NCBI GenBank assembly: GCA_009193035.1
Contig: SWDT01000185.1
Span: 124,001-188,000 of the forward strand
Direction of reading: 5' to 3'
Length of the DNA stretch: 64,000 nucleotides
Origin: Halicephalobus mephisto
Taxonomy: Eukaryota; Nematoda; Chromadorea; Rhabditida; Panagrolaimidae
Every line of letters starts with the position of its first letter. The first letter of the stretch is position 1. The notes beneath the pieces are model-generated. The model had not been told where the DNA came from. It did no database searches and was given only the letters and a program-made list of their open reading frames with translations. The translations under genes were made by a program, and so were the position numbers. This document shows, piece after piece, positions 44,195 through 55,222 of this stretch.

Positions 44195-45976
44195 CTAAAC
44201 AGATTCAGATGGACTCCGAGTGGATTCTTTGGAGGTGTTGGAGAAGAACTCTACTGGAGCCACTCTGCCTGAGGGACTGACGGGAGGAGTGGTGTCTATG
44301 GAATTCAGTTGAATCAGGGCTTGAAGTGGGATCATTCTTCTGTAGAACACCAACCAGCAGATGAGAGTCATCGAAATCACCAGGATTTCTAAGTGCCAGG
44401 CCATTCGGGGACCGTACTGGGAGTAGAGGATAGAAATCGCGATCGGACCGACCATTCTGGCAACGCCTCCGCTCACTTGGAAGATGCCTTGTTGGGTGCC
44501 TTGTCTTCTGGGTCCAAGAATCTTCGAGAACAAAGTGGTCGTCGTGATATTCATCGTCGGAAAAGCGAATCCGATGACGAGAACGTACATAGTATAATAG
44601 AGATAGACATTCACAGGAGCCAATTCTTCACACCAGGTGAATTTATCGACGTTACAACCGACCCTTTCTTCAACCTCAGACACAGAAGTCGAATTATGCA
44701 TCATGACGTGACCAGGGATGAAATGCCACGAGTACGTCACCACGTGGAACAGGATCAGGGCCGCAAGGGAGCACATGCAGGCTTTCCGGGACGAGATGCT
44801 GGAAAAAACGAATCATTATCCTACAGCATAAAATTCCACATCCTCACAAATCCCTCCTACCACGAATTATCTGATTTCTAAGAACTTAAAAGAAATTCCA
44901 CAGAATTTTAAAAATCTTAATATTAGATTCTGGAAGATTTTCAAAATTTCCAAAATCTTCTATATTACTTGTAGAAGATTATAGATACTTTCCGGGATTG
45001 TAGTTGAGGTCATGGAAATTGAAACTTACTAATTTTCCAGTTTGAAAACGATGTAAGCAATATACGTGACGAAAGTGAAGATTCCGACGGCCCCTTGAGC
45101 AGCAGCGGTGAACGTCACAGCTTTCTCTTCGCCCCAACCGAACATCATCATGGCGAAGGGGCTGCCGATCGTTTCGAGGTTCGTGTTGATGAACATTTGA
45201 GTAAATCTGGTTGTGTAGCAGATTAGAACAGCAATGACGTCATAAGGAGGAAGACTGTTGTCGTTAGAATCGGAAGAAGAAGATTTGGGTTCGATGATTC
45301 CGGCGTAGTTTTCTTTGAAAAGTAACTTGAGAGCTACGGCTCCCATCAGATTCATCAAACATGCCAAGTAAGCGGGGGCGGTGTACATGTTGATGTTTAA
45401 GGAATGGAATAATTGGAACCCAGGGTACCTCAATGGAGTGAAGATCAGCTGCAGGGCCGGTCCGCAGGTCATCCCGAGGGCTTGGCCGCAGGTGACGTAG
45501 GCTATAGCCCGGGGTCTGTCCTTGTAAGTGCTCGCGGTGGAGGCGTAGGTCCTCAGCAGAGTGACGTTCCCGGATCCGGCTCCGGTGACGAATCTCCCGA
45601 GGAACATCAGATACTTCCTAGGGAACGTCACGAGCTCCAAAGCGATGTAGAGGGCGTTGCCGATGAACATGAGAAACAACCCTACATAGAGAGGAAGTCT
45701 GACTTGTTTGATTTTGTTACTCCAGTATCCGAATGTCGGAGAAGAGAAAATCTGGCCCACTGAATACACAGCCACAATGTAACCAAAGAAGGTTTCTGTG
45801 GCAGAACTGTCCAGAATCTGCAAATACGGCCAAAGAGCGGAGAAATAAAGCGAAAACTGGGCCGATCCGACGAACGACAGCACCGCGGCCACGTAGATGG
45901 ATCTCCAATCCGTTTTCGGCTCGTCCCCTTCGCTTTTTAAAATACACTTTTTATCTGATTTTTTATTATTTCCCAT
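44195..45976 (-). CDS. MFSD8: MFSD8/CLN7-like lysosomal MFS transporter
   Basis: Two exons (45030-45976, 44195-44798) joined in phase 2 encode 516 residues, matching human MFSD8 (518). The major facilitator fold is complete: TM1 with FVGSAQFSLYFSALWPYLQ, TM2 with AVYSVGQIFSSPTFGYWSN, then GRFVTGAGSGNVTLLRTY, a serine-rich loop (SSSSDSNDN) and a C-terminal half with GPRRQGTQQGIFQVSGG. MFSD8 family members reside in lysosomes; loss of the human gene causes CLN7 disease, and chloride conductance has been proposed. An ATTTTTAG lies 9 nt upstream of the ATG, so trans-splicing or an untranslated 5' exon is likely. Confidence 0.92.
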
Positions 45977-46254
45977 GGATTTTATCTAAAAATAAAATTA
46001 ATTTTTCCTCAAACACGATGACGAAAGATAACGACCACGTGCGGATCTTTTTTGATCGGGATAAACCGCGATTTCTTCGTCAAAGAAAAAAGAAAAATTT
46101 CAACGACATCCAATCGAGTACGGTAGTCTTTGATTCAGTCAGTAAACTGTCAACGATTAAACGTAACGAATCCACTTTTATCGTCGGGTTCGAAACGGGC
46201 GGAGCAGACGAAAAATAAATTTTTTAAAAATAATTAATTACACTATTTTAAAAA

Positions 46255-46870
46255 ACAAGAATATTTTAATCAAAACATTCAGAAATAAATTTCGAGAACA
46301 TTCTAAAAAATATAAAAAAATTATAAAAAAAATTTTTATAATTAATTTTTTCGATTTTTTAAAAAATTTAAAAAATACATAAATTTTAAAATAGAATTTT
46401 CTAAAAAATATTTTTTAATTAATTTTTTCGATTTTTTTAAAAAATTTAAAAAATACATTAATTTTAAAACAGAATTTTCTAAAAAATATTTTTTAAATTA
46501 ATTTTTTCGATTTTTTTTAAAAATTTAAAAAATACATTAATTTTAAAACAGAATTTTCTAAAAAATATTTTTTAATTAATTTTTTCGATTTTTTAGAAAA
46601 TTTAAAAAATACATAAATTTTAAAATAGAATTTTCTAAAAAATATTTTTTAATTAATTTTTTCGATTTTTTAAAAAATTTAAAAAATACATTAATTTTTA
46701 AAAAATTAAAAAAAAATATTTTTTTAAATAAATTTTTTCGATTTTTTAGAAAATTTTAAAAATAAAATTTTTTGGAAAATTCTGTTTTAAAATTAATGTA
46801 TTTTTTAAGTTTTCTAAAAAATTGAAAAAATTAAAAATATATTAATTTTAAAAAAATTTTTAGGAAATTT
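46255..46870. repeat. AT-rich tandem repeat of about 78-80 bp
   Basis: About six units each contain TTAATTTTTTCGATTTTTT, AAAAATTTAAAAAATACAT and AGAATTTTCTAAAAAATA. A part near 46755-46830 is inverted relative to the others. Confidence 0.8.
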
Positions 46871-47770
46871 CCAAAAAATATTACAAAAATTAAAAATTTT
46901 ACAAAATTATTTCGACACGAATTTTTTTAATTTTCATTTTTAAATTTAAATTTTATATTTTTATTGGATTTTGAAATATTTTTTAAATTTTAAAAAATCC
47001 TAAAAATTTTTAAAAATCCTAAAAATTTTTAAATTTTAAAAATTCTAAAAATTTATAAATTTCAGAAAATTTAACGAAATTATAATTTATAAAAATGTTT
47101 TAAAAAACCAAGATTAACATTCGAGCGGGCATTCCTGAAGAGACAAGCTTGTTGAATGACCTAACTGGCCAAGCATGTACCTTTAACTGGTCAAAGATCA
47201 CCGATAATGACGGACAAACTGGTTTCACAATTGGTCAAAGATAACTTTGTCTATTGGATGCTTATTACAAAAGTTGTCGATAAAAAAAATTAAATCTTTA
47301 AAAATCAAAAAAAATTAAATTCCCCAAAAATAAAAAAAAATTAAATTTTAAAAAATCAAAAAAAATTAAATTCTTTAAAAATTAAAAAAATTAAAATCTT
47401 TAAATATCAAAAAAATTAAATTCTTTAAAAATTAAAAAAAATTAAAATTTTCAAAAATCAAAAAAATTCAATCTTTAAAAATCAAGAGAAATTTAATTTT
47501 GATCAAACTAGTTTTATTCGAGGATTTTGAAAATCCGACAGCTCTGATTATTACACGACAAAATTCGTCAAAGTGAAACCATGAATAAGTATGTTTAAAA
47601 TTCGCCAAATTCATAAAAAAGATTTTGCTGAACAAAGACGATCAGAGCTGATAGGAAGTCATCCATCAACTAAGAAAGGAAATAGTCCAAATTTGAAAGA
47701 GAATCAGCGACTGAATTTAGGCTGGGAAAACGGCTGTACGACAACCCCTCCTCAGTGGTATTCCGTCCTT
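46871..47770. other. Intergenic, AT-rich, two coding-like patches
   Basis: 47113-47250 is GC-richer and open for 42 plus-strand codons (ETSLLNDLTGQACTFNWSK), reminiscent of the region after the reverse transcriptase in Ty3/gypsy elements. 47591-47760 is open for a lysine-rich peptide. Neither has flanking structure. 47280-47500 is simple A/T-rich repeat. Confidence 0.35.
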
Positions 47771-48540
47771 AATGATATTTGGTCCCAGGTGGTACTTAGT
47801 CCCCAGAAGTATCAAATTCCTTAGTGGCATTTGACTGTCAACAATGTTCAGTCCCCAGAAGTATCTAGTCTCCGATAATATTCAGTCCTGAGTGGTATTT
47901 GGTCCTCAGAGATATCTAGTCCATAGTAACACCTGATTGTCAGCGATATTTGATCCCAAGAAGTATCTAGTCCTTAGTGATATTTGGTTTCTAGAAGTAT
48001 CCAGTCCTCAGTGATATTTAGTCCTTAGAGATATCTAGTTCTTAGTGATATTTGGCCCCAAGAAATATCCTGTCTTTAGTGATATTTAGTCCCTAGAAAT
48101 ATTTAGTCCTTAGTGATATTTGGCCCCAAAAAGTATCTAGTCTTCAGTAATATTTAGTCCTTAGAAATATTTAGTCCCTAGAAGTATCTAGTCCTCAGTG
48201 ATATTTGGCCCCAAGAAGTATCTAGTTCTTAGTGATAGTTAGTCCCTAGAAATATTTAGTCCCTAGAAGTATCTAGTCCTTAGTGATATTTGGTTTCTAG
48301 AAGTATCCAGTCCTTAGTGATATTTAGTCCTTAGAGGTATCTAGTTCTTAGTGATATTTGGCCCCAAGAAGTATCCAGTCCTTAGTGATATTTGGCCCCA
48401 AGAAGTATCTAGTTCTTAGTGATATTTAGTCCCTAGAAATACCCTGTCCTTAGTGATATTTAGTCCCTAGAGGTATCCAGTCCCCAGTAACACTTCCTCC
48501 TTAGTGATATTTAATCCCCGTCGGTATTTCTTTTCTAATA
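47770..48540. repeat. Short tandem repeat with GTATCTAGTCCTTAGTGATATTT units
   Basis: Roughly 18- and 36-bp units alternate TCCTTAGTGATATTTGGCC, CCAAGAAGTATC and TAGTCCCTAGAAATATTTAG over about 770 bp. No coding frame. Confidence 0.85.
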
Positions 48541-51500
48541 ATATTTGACCTTTTTCGATTCTCGTTGGTTTCGAAATTTTTAAAATTAATCTTTTAAATT
48601 AATTGATATATGTTGATTTAGTTACAAAAAAATGAAAATAAAAACAAATGAGATAAATCCTAGGAAATAAAGAAAGGAAATACCACAACTCACGAAAATA
48701 ATCGACAAAAGTAATTTTAGATTTTATTTTATTTTTTAAATTAAGACATTTTTAAAAGAACAATTTAAAAATGATCTTCAAACAAATTTCTAAAAATTTC
48801 AAAATACTAAAACTACGGTATTTTAAAAAGTTTTAAAATTTGTCTCAAAATGAATTTTTAGAATTTTTTAGAAAATTTTAAAAACTACGGTATTTTAACA
48901 ATAAAAATTTGAAGAAATTTGTCTCAAAAATATTTTTTTAAAACTTTAGAAAATTTTAAAAACTACAGTATTTTAAAAATAAAAAGTTTTAAAATTTGTT
49001 TCGACGCGAATTTCCGGAACTTTTTAGAAAATACTAAAAGTACAGTATTTTCATAATAAAAAGTTTTAAAATTTGCCCCAAAATTATTTTTTTTTAATTT
49101 TAAAACTACGGTATTTTAAAAATAAAAAATTGCAGAAATATGTCTCAAAAATAATTTTTAGAATATTTTAAGAATTTTTAGAATCCTAATTTTCAAAGTT
49201 TTTACGGAATTTTATCAAAATTAAAAACCTTCATAGTTACGAAATTATCCCGACACGAGTTTCGAGAATTTTTCAGAAGGCTTACAATTCAGATGGTCAC
49301 AAAAATTTCCACAAGATTCTGGTTTTGAAAAAGTATTTTTTTGGAAAAATTCAAACAAGTTTCTTTTTTTATTTTATTTTTTGTCGAATAAATTTTTTAA
49401 TTTTTAAAATAAAAAAAAATTCCAATTTATTTAAAAATAAAAAAAAATTAAATTTATTTAAAAATAAAAAAAATTGAATTTATTTAAAAATAAAAAAATT
49501 CCAATTTTTTGAATGAAATCTTTGTTTTTTTAAAATGAGAATCTTCCCGAATTTGATTTTGGAAAAAACGTATCTGAAATCAGGAGATCCGAAAATTGGG
49601 GGTGACACAATTTTACGATAAAAGTGATTTTTGACGTTTTTCATAGTACGATTCTGGAAATTTCTAAAAAGTTTTAAAAACTCATGTAAAAAATTTTGAT
49701 ATAATTTAAATTTTTAAAAAACATGATTAAACAAATTCTGTTAAAATTATTTTAAAAAAATTCAATTTTTTCTACAGTAACTTATTCAATGAAATTCGTG
49801 TCAGGACAATTTCGCAAAAATATTGTAATTTTAAAAATTCGTGTAGAAATAATTTAAATTTTTAAAAAACATAATTAACCAAATTTTGTTAAAATTATTT
49901 TTAAAAAAGTTTTATTTTTCTACAGTAACATATTCGATGAAATTCCTATCAAGACAATTTTGCAAAAATATTGTAATTTTAAAAACTCATGTAAAAATTT
50001 TGATATAATTTAAATTTTTAAAAAACATAATTAAACAAATTTTGTTAAAATTGTTTTAAAAAAGTTTTATTTTCCTACAGTAACATATTCGATGAAATTC
50101 GTGTCGGGACAATTTCGCAAAAATACTTGTTTCAAAAATACTGTAACCTTAAAAATTCAAATCCAAAAAATTTTAATTTTTAATTTTCAAAATATTGTAT
50201 TTTTAGAATTTTAAAAAAATCTTAGAAATTAAAAAAAATAAAATAATTCAAAAATAATATTTTTTTAAAATTTGAACAAGTTTATTCATTGGGATATTTC
50301 CGAATATTACTCGTTCTTGGAGAGATATTTTTTGAATAAAATCAACATTGATTAATCCATCATTAAATGAAGACAGATTAGGGCAATTCCAGGAGGGTGG
50401 CAACTTTGGATAAACGTCATCAAGTTTAAAACCAGTTCAATGGGGATTTTTTGTGTATTTTCGAAAAAATCCACACGAGACAATTTTAATTATTTTAAAT
50501 TTATAAAAATAATTCTAAAAATCTCCTTTTTTTAATTATTTTAAATTTTTAAAAACAATTTTAAAAATCTCCTTTTTTTAATTATTTTAAATTTATAAAA
50601 ATAATTTTAAAAATCTCCTTATTTTAATTATTTTAAATTTTTAAAAATAATTTTAAAAATCTCCTAAAATTTTAGTTATTTTAAATTTTTAAAAATAATT
50701 TTAAAAATCTTCTAAAATTTTAGTTATTTTAAATTTTTAAAAATAATTTTAAAAATTTCCTTATTTTAGTTATTTTAAAATTATTTTAAATTTTTAAAAA
50801 TAATTTTAAAAATTTCCTTATTTTAGTTATTTTAAAATTATTTTAAATTTTTAAAAATAATTTTAAATCCTTTCTAAAATTTTCTTATTTTTAAGACTCT
50901 TTCCTTATTTTAATTATTTTTTAAATTAAAAAATTCTTACTTCTTTAAAATTTAAAAAATTATTTGAGAAATTATTTTTGGAATTTTCCAGTTGAGACCG
51001 GAAGTTGTGGAATTTTGTTTCTGAAAGATTCTAAAAGTACTTATTTGACTATGAATCATACTTTTATAAAAATAGAAATAATAATAAAATTTCAAAATTT
51101 TGTCTAGAAAAGAATTCCAGAATTTTCCAGTTGAGACCAGAAAATTTTATATTTTTTTAAAATTCTAAAAACATTTATGTAATTTTAAATTATATTTTTA
51201 TAAAAATAGAAATAATAAAATTTCAAGATTTTTTTTCAAAAAAATTCCAGAGTTTTCCACTTGAGACCAAAAGTTGTACAATTGAATATTTGTGTCCCTT
51301 CAAAATCTTAAAAATATCCAATTCTAAAAAATTTAGGTGGAAAGTTCGAGAAAATACTTTTCTCATTAACAGAACAATCGATCAAAAAATCAAGAAAAAA
51401 ATAATCAAAGTTAAACGATCAAATAGTAGACAACTCAAATTTTAAAATTAAAAAAAAATTTAGAAAAAATTTAAAAATTTTAAAAAATTTAGAAAATTTT

Positions 51501-52515
51501 AAAAAATTCAAAAATTTTTAAAAATTTAGAAAATTTAAAGAAATTTTAAAATTTTAGAATTTATAAATTTTTAATAATTTTAGAATTTAAAAAAATTTAG
51601 AAAAAAACTTAGAAAAAATTTAAAATTTTAGAATTTAAAAAAATTTTTTTAAAATTTAAAAATTAAATTCGGAAAATCCAAAAAGCAGCTGTCCTTGAAC
51701 GAGCTCAAGAGTTTAGCAAAGTTGAAGAAGAAAAATAAACCGAATTTTCCTGAATGAAAGTCTCGTGAAAGACATGTGGACGTGCTGCCGATGCCGATGG
51801 CAGTGTTTTTTTATGAAAAATTAAATAAAGACAAATTTCAAAAAAAATTAAAAATTAAAATTAAAAATAAAAATAAAAAGTTATCTATGATACTGGAACT
51901 ACATCGCCCGAGGCTAGATGCACCGGAATTGTTGAAAATTCGAAAGTTTCATCATAACAAATTAATCACGTGAAGGATTTCGAAACTTGAAAAATTTTCG
52001 TAATTTAAAAATTTTTTTAAAAATCTTCAAATATTTCTAAAAACCTGAAAATTTTTAAAATATTTTTAAAAACCTGAAAATTTTTAGAATTTAAAAAAAA
52101 TTAAAAAATTTCGAAAATTTTAGAATTTAAAAAAATTTATAAACTTTGAAAAATTTTAGAATTTTAAAAAATTAAAAAATTTTGAAAATTTTTAGAATTT
52201 AAAAAAAATTTGTAAATTTTGAAAATTTCGAAATTTTGTGGAAATTTTTAAATATTTCGAAATTCAGTAGATTTGCAAGAAAAAAAATTTTAATTGAAGT
52301 GGTTTTTGAAAACAAATTTTAGTTCATTTTGTACTTTATCAGAAAACATTCAAAATCCGTGTTCAATTTTTGCTCAAAGTTCTTCTGAAATAAAAAAAAA
52401 ATATGGGAGTATAAAATTTCGCATATTAAATGTCGAAAAAACGGGGGCGAATTTTTTTTTGCAAATCTTCGACAAATTAATTCTGTTGGATCGGGACCTC
52501 TATTTTTAATTAGAA
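48541..52515. other. AT-rich DNA with tandem arrays, no clear gene
   Basis: 49690-50130 holds three units of about 150 bp (TTTTCTACAGTAACATATTC, AATTCGTGTCAGGACAATTT). 50460-50880 holds about ten 40-bp units (AAATTTTTAAAAATAATTTT, then AAAAATCTCC). Four GC-richer coding-like patches stand out: 49536-49605, 50270-50445 (minus, PKLPPSWNCPNLSSFNDG), 51336-51430 and 51662-51754. None could be joined into a gene. Confidence 0.45.
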
Positions 52516-53095
52516 ATGCAATCGAAAATGATATTCATACCCTACAGTATCATGAATTCTCAGATATTCATACTCTACAGTATCATGAATTCTCAGGTAC
52601 TCATGCTCTATAGTATCATGAATTCTCTGATATTCATGCTCTACAGTATCATGAATTCTCTGATATTCATACTCTACAGTATCATGAATTCTCTGATATT
52701 CATGCTCTACAGTATCATGAATTCTCTGATTTTCATACTCTACAGTATCATGAATTCTCAGGTACTCATGCTCTATAGTATCATGAATTCTCAGATATTC
52801 ATACTCTACAGTATCATGAATTCTCAGGTACTCATGCTCTATAGTATCATGAATTCTCTGATATTCATGCTCTACAGTATCATGAATTCTCTGATATTCA
52901 TACTCTACAGTATCATGAATTCTCTGATATTCATGCTCTACAGTATCATGAATTCTCAGATACTCATACCCTACTGTATCATGAATTCTCTCATACTTAT
53001 ACCCTACAGTATCCCGAGTTCTCTGATATTCATACTCTACAATATCATGAATTCTCTGATACTTATACTCTACAGTATCCCGAGTTCTCTGGTAT
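52516..53095. repeat. 33-bp minisatellite with an EcoRI site per unit
   Basis: About 17 units of 33 bp (TATCATGAATTCTCTGATAT, then TCATACTCTACAG). The unit is a multiple of 3, so the plus strand is open for 194 codons as an 11-residue repeat (SIMNSLIFILY). Units alternate between a few variants (CTGATATTC, CAGGTACTC), suggesting higher-order amplification. No flanking gene structure supports translation. Confidence 0.9.
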
Positions 53096-53184
53096 TCTAG
53101 TTATCACTTTTGAAGTTATTTCTACTCTGATTGCCAGCAACAAACGGGATGGCTACTACTGTCTCTAATCAAATATCTAATTTG

Positions 53185-53531
53185 CTATTTTGCCGCTACA
53201 AGTCGTGACAATGAGGATGAAAGCTTAAGCGTTGTTCCGAGCCTTATCGATGGGAAAGAAGCCCGATCCCCACTTGTTAAGGGCGACCAGAAAGTAGGAA
53301 CAAAAGGAAGAAGAGTGATTTTTGTTATAAGCACGATTTCGCTTTTATATCCATTCTGATGTTCTATGCTATGTGAAATGCAAATTTGGTTTTTATTCAA
53401 AATTTGCATAGTGATGATTTGCTGGCGAAGGGGAACGTAAAAAGTATTTTCTCTGGTGTTGTATCTAATGATGTGTAGTTCGTTTCCCAAGGATGAGATG
53501 CTGAGGAAGAAGTTGGTTAGTTCAAGTTTCG
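53185..53531 (-). CDS. Putative last exon of an unrecognised gene
   Basis: After a good acceptor (GTTATTTCAG) 114 codons are open to TAG at 53185 (KLELTNFFLSISSLGNE, RENTFYVPLRQQIITMQ, FVPTFWSPLTSGDRASF). Upstream on the same strand, 53620-53720 holds a segment ending in a GTAAGT donor near 53626. The truncated relative at 17630-18240 lacks most of this exon. The family is not recognised and no start exon is identified, so it may be a pseudogene. Confidence 0.4.
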
Positions 53532-53594
53532 CTGAAATAACTGTTTAAATTTCAGGTTGTGATGGCTTTTAGCTCTAACATGTTATAATGGACT

Positions 53595-53820
53595 CTGTTT
53601 TGGTCGTGGATTGATGACAGGAACTTACGTCCAAGACAGTTGTTTGTAAAGTCGGAATTGTGTACTTGAACTCAAAAATATTACGATTATTATGTTTATT
53701 ATGTTGATTTGGAATTCATTTTGTTTTTCACACACCAAATCTCACTGAATCTTGGGATATTATATAATTCTATTCCGAATTCAAATATCTACAAATTCTG
53801 CAAACTTCGCAACTGGTTTC
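53595..53820. repeat. Copy of sequence shared with 18012-18235
   Basis: About 220 bp at roughly 95% identity to 18012-18235 (TTTTGGTCGTGGATTGATGA, ATCTCACTGAATCTTGGG). It appears to be the 5' flank or intron side of the gene fragment at 53185-53531. Confidence 0.75.
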
Positions 53821-54289
53821 GGTGTTAATAAGTCTCAACACATCCAAAAAATGAATGTTGTCTCACTATTTCTCAAATTATAAATAAATAGTATGTTGAC
53901 ATTGGATTTTCATTCTTATTTTTTAATGATTTTTTAATATAATAAAATATTTATTTACCGTAAGATTAAAGTGTTCCAAAAGATTATTCTGTCAAAAGAT
54001 ATTTGAAGAAAATCCTACAAAATTTTGAAATATCATGACTTGTATTGTTTTTCCACGGATTTATTTTTAAAATTTTATTTCTGAATTTTTGGTTAAAATT
54101 AATCTATTATTATATTTCTCAAGCGACAGATAAAGAATAATATTGCACTCAAGAATTTGACTCTTTCCTAATATACTGTATGTTGGGATTATAGAATTAA
54201 TGATTGAGGGATTCACAGAATCTCCAGTGGTCAGACAAAGGAAGTTATTTTAATCCAAACGGCTTCTGGAAACAAATGAAAGTCAAGTT

Positions 54290-55160
54290 TTTATGTTATG
54301 AGATATACATTCAGGATCTGTATTTGATTCTTGATAAACGATTTTCTGAAACGAGGAAATAGAGAATAACCGGAGATCTCATTGAGCACGAGTCGAGGAA
54401 GCAGACGAACTCGTTTGGTTGGTTACTGAATATAAAATATTTTATTTTCAAAACGCTTATTTTCTACTGAAATTTAATCTATTTGAGCAAGTCTTTCTTA
54501 TAGTTGGACATAATTCTACGTTTTTTGCAGGTACATGATTAGTATTTAAAAAAGTGACTAGAAATACTCAAAATTCCAAGCGAATCATAGGATCAATCGT
54601 TTTTAAAGCGATTTTTTCCTATTTTAATTTTATCAATTACAATAATTTTTTTTCATAATAAAATCTTTGTTTTTTGGCACTTAGAATCATATAATTAAGT
54701 TTTTTTTAAATCAACTAGAAACGTAAGAAAGCTCAAGCGAACTCATCTATGTGGTAGACGAACCTTTGATAATCTATTTTCAAAGCGCTTTTTTCCTATT
54801 TTAATTTTATCAATTGCAGTAATTCTTTTTCATAATAAAATCTTCGTTTTTTGGGACTTAGAATCATATAATTAAGTTTTTTTAAAATTAACTAGAAACG
54901 TAAGAAAGCTCAAGCGAACTCATTTATGTGGTAGACGAACCTTTGATAATCTATTTTCAAAACGTTATTTTTCTATTTCAGTCTAAACAATAATAATAAC
55001 TCTTCTTTAAAGCAAATCTACATCTTATAGCCATAACAACTATGAAGTTAGTTTTTCCGAAAATTACCAAAAGTACGGAAAAAGAGAATTAAAAGTTATA
55101 GGTTTTCCGTATTTGTTCGTTTCAGAAGAACATTTACAAAAATTAAGTTACAGATAATAA
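54290..55160. repeat. Dispersed repeat family, copy 3, with internal duplication
   Basis: Related to 29000-30590 and 42170-42955. An internal unit of about 190 bp containing ATTTTATCAATTGCAGTAAT or a variant, AATCATATAATTAAG and GTAGACGAACCTTTGAT is duplicated (about 54600-54775 and 54780-54975). Confidence 0.7.
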
Positions 55161-55222
55161 ATGCATTCTTAAAAGTTTGAATTGAATATTGAAAGCCGTT
55201 TCGAATAAAATTACTTTCCTTG

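Noticed and set aside
44393..44881. 162-codon plus-strand ORF
   Set aside because: Antisense shadow of the MFSD8-like second exon.
45413..45763. 116-codon plus-strand ORF
   Set aside because: Antisense shadow of the MFSD8-like first exon in a GC-richer stretch.
46188..46205. tRNA B-box-like GGGTTCGAAACGGGC
   Set aside because: It does not match the CC ending of a B box, and there is no A box or cloverleaf around it.
46018..46218. 66-codon plus-strand ORF starting 41 bp from the MFSD8 start
   Set aside because: It lies in the shared upstream region of MFSD8, ends without splice or polyadenylation context I can support, and matches no family I know.
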